DNA from: Urechis unicinctus
Taxonomy: Eukaryota > Annelida > Polychaeta > Xenopneusta > Urechidae
Length of the DNA: 64,000 nucleotides
Reading direction: 5' to 3'
Assembly: GCA_034190875.2 (NCBI GenBank)
Contig: CM067343.1
Span: forward strand, 25,170,277-25,234,276
Positions 59,426-64,000 of this stretch are shown here, piece by piece. A program made the position numbers and the translations under genes. Positions within the stretch are counted from its first letter, which is position 1, and each line of letters opens with the position of its first letter. The notes below the pieces were generated by a model. That model was not told where the DNA came from, did not search any database, and was given only the letters and a program-made list of their open reading frames with translations.

Positions 59426-61230
59426 CTACTTATGAGAGGCAACTATTGGCTTCACCATTTCACCAACACCTACCAACCCTACACCAGACGCCGACGTATT
59501 CGACACTCGACTGGATTTGAGACCAGTTCCTATCTTCTTTACGCCATGCGATTGATTTCTGTTATTCATGCTCTCATTAGCATTCATTCCGGGTGCGCGT
59601 TGGTTCACATGACATGGAAACTTGCTGTTCCTTGATTGTGTTTTGGTTGGACCCAGAGTTTTCCTCAGGTTAGAAGCACTCATCTCTGCTCGACTACCTC
59701 GTGTTCTAAGACTTGGATTCTGACAAGAATAAATGTGTTTTTCTGCGGTATTTGTCAGATCTTTTTGTAAATCTTTCTCTTTCTTTGATGATAATTTCTT
59801 CCTTTGAGACATTCCAGCCTCCGGCAACTCTCTCTCTGTATGGAAACCAAATTCAGTCTGTAGGAATACAGATTGTTTCAGCGATGGCAGCTGGTTTCTT
59901 TGCGTTGATTGCGTAGGATTTGAATGCTCGTTGGTTTCACTTGACGGTTTGTTGTCCGTTTCAGTTGCTACCGAATTGATGTTCGAAATGTTTTCTGTAA
60001 TGGGTGACATGATTTTATCCGATTTACCAGAACTTGGACTAAGTGGACTCTGGATATCATCTTTTTCAGCTTCTTGCTCCTTCGTTTCGCCTGGAGGAGG
60101 ATTTCCTTTTGATGCTTGCGATTGACCTTCAAAGCAACTGATACCATTAAGTTGAAGGTTACTAGGACCTTTATACATACTTCGCGTGGATGAAACAGAC
60201 ATCGTATCAGAGTCAGGGTCTAAAGTCGTTGAAGCAGTGCTGATATCAAAGCAGTTTTCTTGTGAGGTTTGGTCATGGACTTTGTCTATGACCTGGCTTG
60301 TTGATGTCAAACTGTCTGCCACAGCTGATTGACCACGTGCTTTGGGGCTCTTGACGTTATGTTGGTGGGTTAATAGATCACCAGATTCGTCACGGAGATA
60401 CCTTGATGAGAAATCGTGTTGGAGCAATATTTTCATACGCAAAGCATTGTCTTGTGTGCGTCGCTCTCGTGTTGCGCGAGCGCTGGAGGCGGCCTCTCGA
60501 CGCTGAGAAGCTAATCTAAATTCCTTTATAACTTCCCACGGTCTGCTTAATGGCAACAAACCGAACTGCCTCACCAGTAAGGGTTTATCGCGGAAAAGAA
60601 CCTGTACCTTGCGTTCGCAATCAGAATGCACTTTCACGAATTCATCGACAATTGTTTTCTGTGAAGCAGTCACCTTGGATGTGTTGTAATCCAGTGTACA
60701 CTGCAATCGACTAAGATGATCGTTCAACCTTTTCTGTGCTCCTCTGTTTTGCCGCTTAGCATTCTCCAATGAGGTAGAGCTGGTTATTTGAGGGCAGGGG
60801 TTGAGGCCTATAATGAGACTATCCGCTTGCCTGTTAAGCTGACGCCTTAAATTGGTCCCGCTTCTACGAGGTGGTCCTGTCCAAGATAAACTACCTCCTC
60901 CTTGAGAGGCACATCTCCCCTGGCTCGCCGTCCCGGCTTTGTTGACTCGCGGGTTATCTTGCATAAGAGGCAAACTTAGCCCAGGTGTTGACGCTCTGGT
61001 TTCTTGTCTGCCCTGATGGTATGCATTTGGCGAGGTAACACGATTTTTGGTTAATGGGTAAGCGATTTTACTTGTTGATGCCCTCGTTAATGAGAGGCGA
61101 ATACGATCAAGTGGCGCCAAGTAAGGTGCCAAGTAATTCTGCAGTTCAACACAAGTCCGGCTTTCTTTGCAATGAGAACGTGGATACTGTGTCGTTGAGA
61201 TTTTGAACCGATCAATCCATATACCTTTCA
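59426..61230 (-). CDS. Long uncharacterised exon, about 600 codons
   Basis: Unbroken minus-strand frame of about 600 codons ending at TAG 59426-59428, far longer than chance allows in this AT-rich DNA. The frame begins after a stop about 11 codons upstream and has no ATG there. The sequence ...AAATACAG just before 61230 is a plausible splice acceptor, so this is probably the last exon of a multi-exon gene. Otherwise the first Met is about residue 88. Content: basic, low-complexity N-terminal region rich in Arg/Ser/Pro; a helical, probably coiled-coil segment about residues 155-270 (RLNDHLSRLQ, KTIVDEFVKVH, RREAASSARATRERR); then a long disordered Ser/Thr/Asn/Gln-rich tail ending IVASHK. No known domain recognised; a scaffold or cytoskeletal role would only be a guess. 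Confidence 0.6.
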
Positions 61231-61558
61231 CTGTATTTGAATGGGACCTGCCTGCTCATTTGCCCCTTCCAACCTTACTTTCTGGGGGTAAAGTTATTTA
61301 CATCATGTCCATTATCACAGGCTAACAGGGTACCGGAATTCATTCAACCAGTATATGCTTATTCAAGACTAACCGTATTCTGCCCAACATTCATTATCGT
61401 CAACAAATGATGTCCTTACAACCCCGTTAACAATATCAGACACGGGGACATGAGTTGTTGAGCGCGGGTATTATCCATTAAATCCGTTGTAGACAAGTGT
61501 AGCAAACTAGCTCTCCTTAACTGAGCTTGCTTTCTTCTTAAACAAACGCTTACAATAA

Positions 61559-61834
61559 TCAGTATGTATCGACCGATTGAGTGAAGGTTTTCTTTGCTCC
61601 TCCCGCAAATTGACCGAACTTGAAAGAGCAAGTATTGTCTAATCGTCGAGACGAGGTGGCGTAAACCTCTCTGTACCAGTCCTCAAATATTGGACGGTTG
61701 AGCGTGATGTTGGTTCCCACAGCGGAGCTAAAGTGCTTGGATGTCAACTGGTCCCTGTCACTGTTAGTTCTGTTTGGATTGTGCAAATACCCCTTTGTAA
61801 CAATTTTCGGCGAGTTGTTCACTTTGAAATGCTC
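61559..61834 (-). CDS. Possible minus-strand terminal exon
   Basis: Open minus-strand frame with protein-like composition (KIVTKGYLHNPNRTNSD, NITLNRPIFEDWYREVY, KFGQFAGGAKKTF) ending at TGA 61559-61561. No ATG opens it, but an acceptor-like TTCTATAAG lies just before 61834 and would enter in phase 0. That is compatible with the phase-0 donor at 63878 in the right-edge exon. It cannot be read into the long frame at 59426-61230 because of the in-frame TGA. Product unknown; may be chance. Confidence 0.3.
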   Translation of the reverse strand, partial: EHFKVNNSPKIVTKGYLHNPNRTNSDRDQLTSKHFSSAVGTNITLNRPIFEDWYREVYATSSRRLDNTCSFKFGQFAGGAKKTFTQSVDTY

Positions 61835-63826
61835 CTTATAGAATATGCATTATTAGTCACTTTGCCTACTAAAGAATGCAATCAGATACTTCTCAGAGGA
61901 CTGGGTATGTTCGCCATCCACACACTTCACCGCTAATGATGTCAGCAGATCTATATCTATGCCTTGGAGTTGGAGTGCAAGCGGTTACGTGGCCTTGGCG
62001 TTGCGTTGCCACAGAGACAGGCAACCAAACAATTGAAATTATCCGGTTAATGGCTAAAGAATCAATACTTCATAATCCTTGAATGTCAGGAAATCGATTA
62101 TTCGGAGTGACAGTAATATGCAATCAAGTCATAGAGATTGTGATGAGGGGATTATCTTATGCGTGCAGCAGCGCACTCGTATTTGGTCCAATGAAATGGT
62201 GGGGGGACTGACTGTTCAATCAACAGTGAGGTAAAATTCGGACATGGAATCTAAAGGCTGAATAAATAGGAGCTTATTGCTTTCCACTTTATGATAAAAA
62301 ATGTTGGCAGCCTTTGTCTCTTTCTGCGTATCATGTAAATCAGCCATTTAAAAAACCCAGCTTATCTGCGTTGTGATGAATAATGAATGAGTAGGTTTTT
62401 GAATGAAATAACAAAGGAGTCAGGAAGGTCATGAATACTGATAAAGCGAATGCAAATTGATAACTATTTCGACTGTGTCAATAATCACGCAAGTACCAAC
62501 GAATTATAGCAGCGATATGCTTTTACGGTATTGGTCGCGCTCTGGTGAAATATATGATGATCCGTATTCATCAATTATACAAATGAGAAGGAAGGTAAAT
62601 CAATGTCTATATTTCATGGTAGAAGTTTCCAGACATATATCCATATGACCACACCAGTAAACACACACGTGGTGTAAACTACAAACGATTACGACAATAA
62701 AAGAAATATTGGATAACTAAAGAAATACCGTCAGAGATGGTGTCCAAATTGAATCATAAAAAGGATAAGAGTAATGGCACTTTAGGCGCTTGATTTGAAC
62801 AGCGTTATGGATTACTTGGATAAAAACATTTAACTCCAAATAAGGTTACCAACCCGTGAAGTAAGGAGATCAGGGCATAACAATGAGACAGTGGTAAGTT
62901 TGTTTAGCAAAGTCTAGGTGGCGATTCAAACTTTTATAAAAGAGCAAATAACGCTCCTATGTGTCAACAGCTTACGGAAGAGAGAATATGAAACGAGGTC
63001 TACTTGCTCTTGTTATTCATAAACGTCAACAGTCCGTACATCAATGAGGTTTGTTGTCCCGCAATCCAGATGATGTGCTCTTAAAAAGCTGCAAAAACCT
63101 CTGAAAATTGACTTATATGACATCAGTGAATGGGAACCTATAACTTGACACCATTGACGAGAACATGATGAGGATCATTATTTATACTATAGGTAACCAG
63201 GGATAAACTTCGTCGCTGAAAACAGCTAAATCGATTACATGCCTTTATGCAAATCGCAAAACACTCGATAATGTCTTTTTGGAACTTCCGATAGATAAAT
63301 GAATGCTCCCTCGTGTAACTAAGTTATGATTTGTCGATAAGTTAGTTAAGTGAAATCAAATCGCACCTAAAATAGAAATTTATGTAATGCTTCTTAAGTG
63401 GTGGATTTTGTAAGTAGGTTCAGTGATCAAAGGCTAAATAATCAATTCTTCCAACTAGTTCTCATATATTAAAATCATCCACATCTATTTACTAAATGAG
63501 CGAATTTGAATGGTTGCAAATCGTTACTTGGAGCGAGCTGTCATGCAGATTGCATGGTGGGCCGGGATGGCTGTGTTACGTTTTTCTCTCAGTTTGCAAA
63601 GACGACTGTTGTTTCAAATATGCTATTAACGATATATTTAGATTTCAGATTTCGCAGACTAGGCAATGTACACCATAGATATGTGCATATAATTTATTTA
63701 TTACATTTCACTGTGCACACGGACGTAATGGAATAAAGAAACAGAATATCTTCCTTAGTATAATAAAAGTGTGCTTGTAAAAATCACTAACTTGACACCA
63801 AGAAACAGAGACATTGCATACGTCCA
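61835..63826. other. Region with no recognised gene
   Basis: AT-rich, no frame with a recognisable domain on either strand; the open frames seen are below about 80 codons and look random. On the minus strand overlapping AATAAA signals at 63693-63702 could end the right-edge gene. May be an intron of a minus-strand gene. Confidence 0.4.
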
Positions 63827-64000
63827 TTATTTCTTTGAGTACACAGGATGTGGTTTCATCTTTTCTCCCACACTCACCAATTTGGCGTGGGATTCGATGG
63901 CACTGTTCAGATCAGCATAACCCAACCTTAAATGAGTCTGTGATATGGGCGTCACAGTTCCCCTTGGACCTTTTGTACTTGTGATTTCAACTGATCGGGG
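63827..64000 (-). CDS. Partial minus-strand exon at right edge
   Basis: Of the three minus-strand frames entering from the right edge, only one stays open; the other two hit stops within about 16 codons. It reads like protein (RLGYADLNSAIESHAKL). Two interpretations fit. It may be the last exon, ending at TAA 63827-63829 after VSVGEKMKPHPVYSKK, with AATAAA signals about 125 nt further on (63693-63702). Or it may splice at a strong donor TTG|GTGAGT at 63878 in phase 0. The rest of the gene lies outside the window; family not recognised. Confidence 0.45.
   Translation of the reverse strand, partial: PRSVEITSTKGPRGTVTPISQTHLRLGYADLNSAIESHAKLVSVGEKMKPHPVYSKK

Overview
This window is eukaryotic and almost certainly from a marine-type invertebrate. 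It is AT-rich, its genes have many short exons with GT-AG introns, and it is full of microsatellites, minisatellites and dispersed repeats carrying 'aaggtcaaggtca'-type modules. I cannot fix the phylum from sequence alone; a mollusc or other lophotrochozoan is my guess from the repeat style.

The core is a head-to-tail array of four complete SLC6 (sodium/chloride-coupled neurotransmitter and osmolyte symporter) genes on the + strand: gene 1 at 3564-11314, gene 2 at 19386-27210, gene 3 at 30997-38301 and gene 4 at 48425-56299. Each can be spliced into 14 coding exons with the same intron positions and phases. Exons 2-14 have the same length in every copy; only exon 1 differs (202, 190, 199, 199 nt). 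The products are 632, 628, 631 and 631 residues with no stop or frameshift. They carry the 12-TM NSS fold and the Na+ and Cl- ligands, with Gly at the TM1 position that is Asp in monoamine carriers. This places them in the GABA/taurine/betaine/creatine branch. The four proteins are nearly identical except at a few places, notably the unwound part of TM6 that faces the substrate, so they may differ in substrate or affinity.

Layout: 1-1910 holds broken LTR-retrotransposon pol fragments (integrase on +, reverse transcriptase on -). Spacer 1-2 (about 12.65-18.95 kb) and spacer 3-4 (about 39.03-47.76 kb) are built from the same repeat blocks: hairpin-ended dispersed elements, a tRNA-like SINE-type segment, a CATCGACCA-rich minisatellite and long ATGT tetranucleotide arrays (the largest about 2 kb). 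Spacer 2-3 lacks all of this and looks like the uninserted state. It carries a wrecked copy of a small membrane-protein gene whose intact version lies after gene 4 (57670-57897). A 24-bp minisatellite follows genes 1-3 but not gene 4.

The right end (59.4-64 kb) changes character. It holds a long open reading frame on the - strand (59426-61230), a possible further - strand exon (61559-61834), and a partial - strand exon entering from the right edge (63827-64000). I recognise no family for these.

The SLC6 copies are mosaics. Genes 1 and 2 pair with each other, and 3 with 4, in some exons and introns. Gene 4 has unrelated introns in places while its exons stay almost identical to the others. 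Together this points to repeated gene conversion in a recently expanded transporter array.
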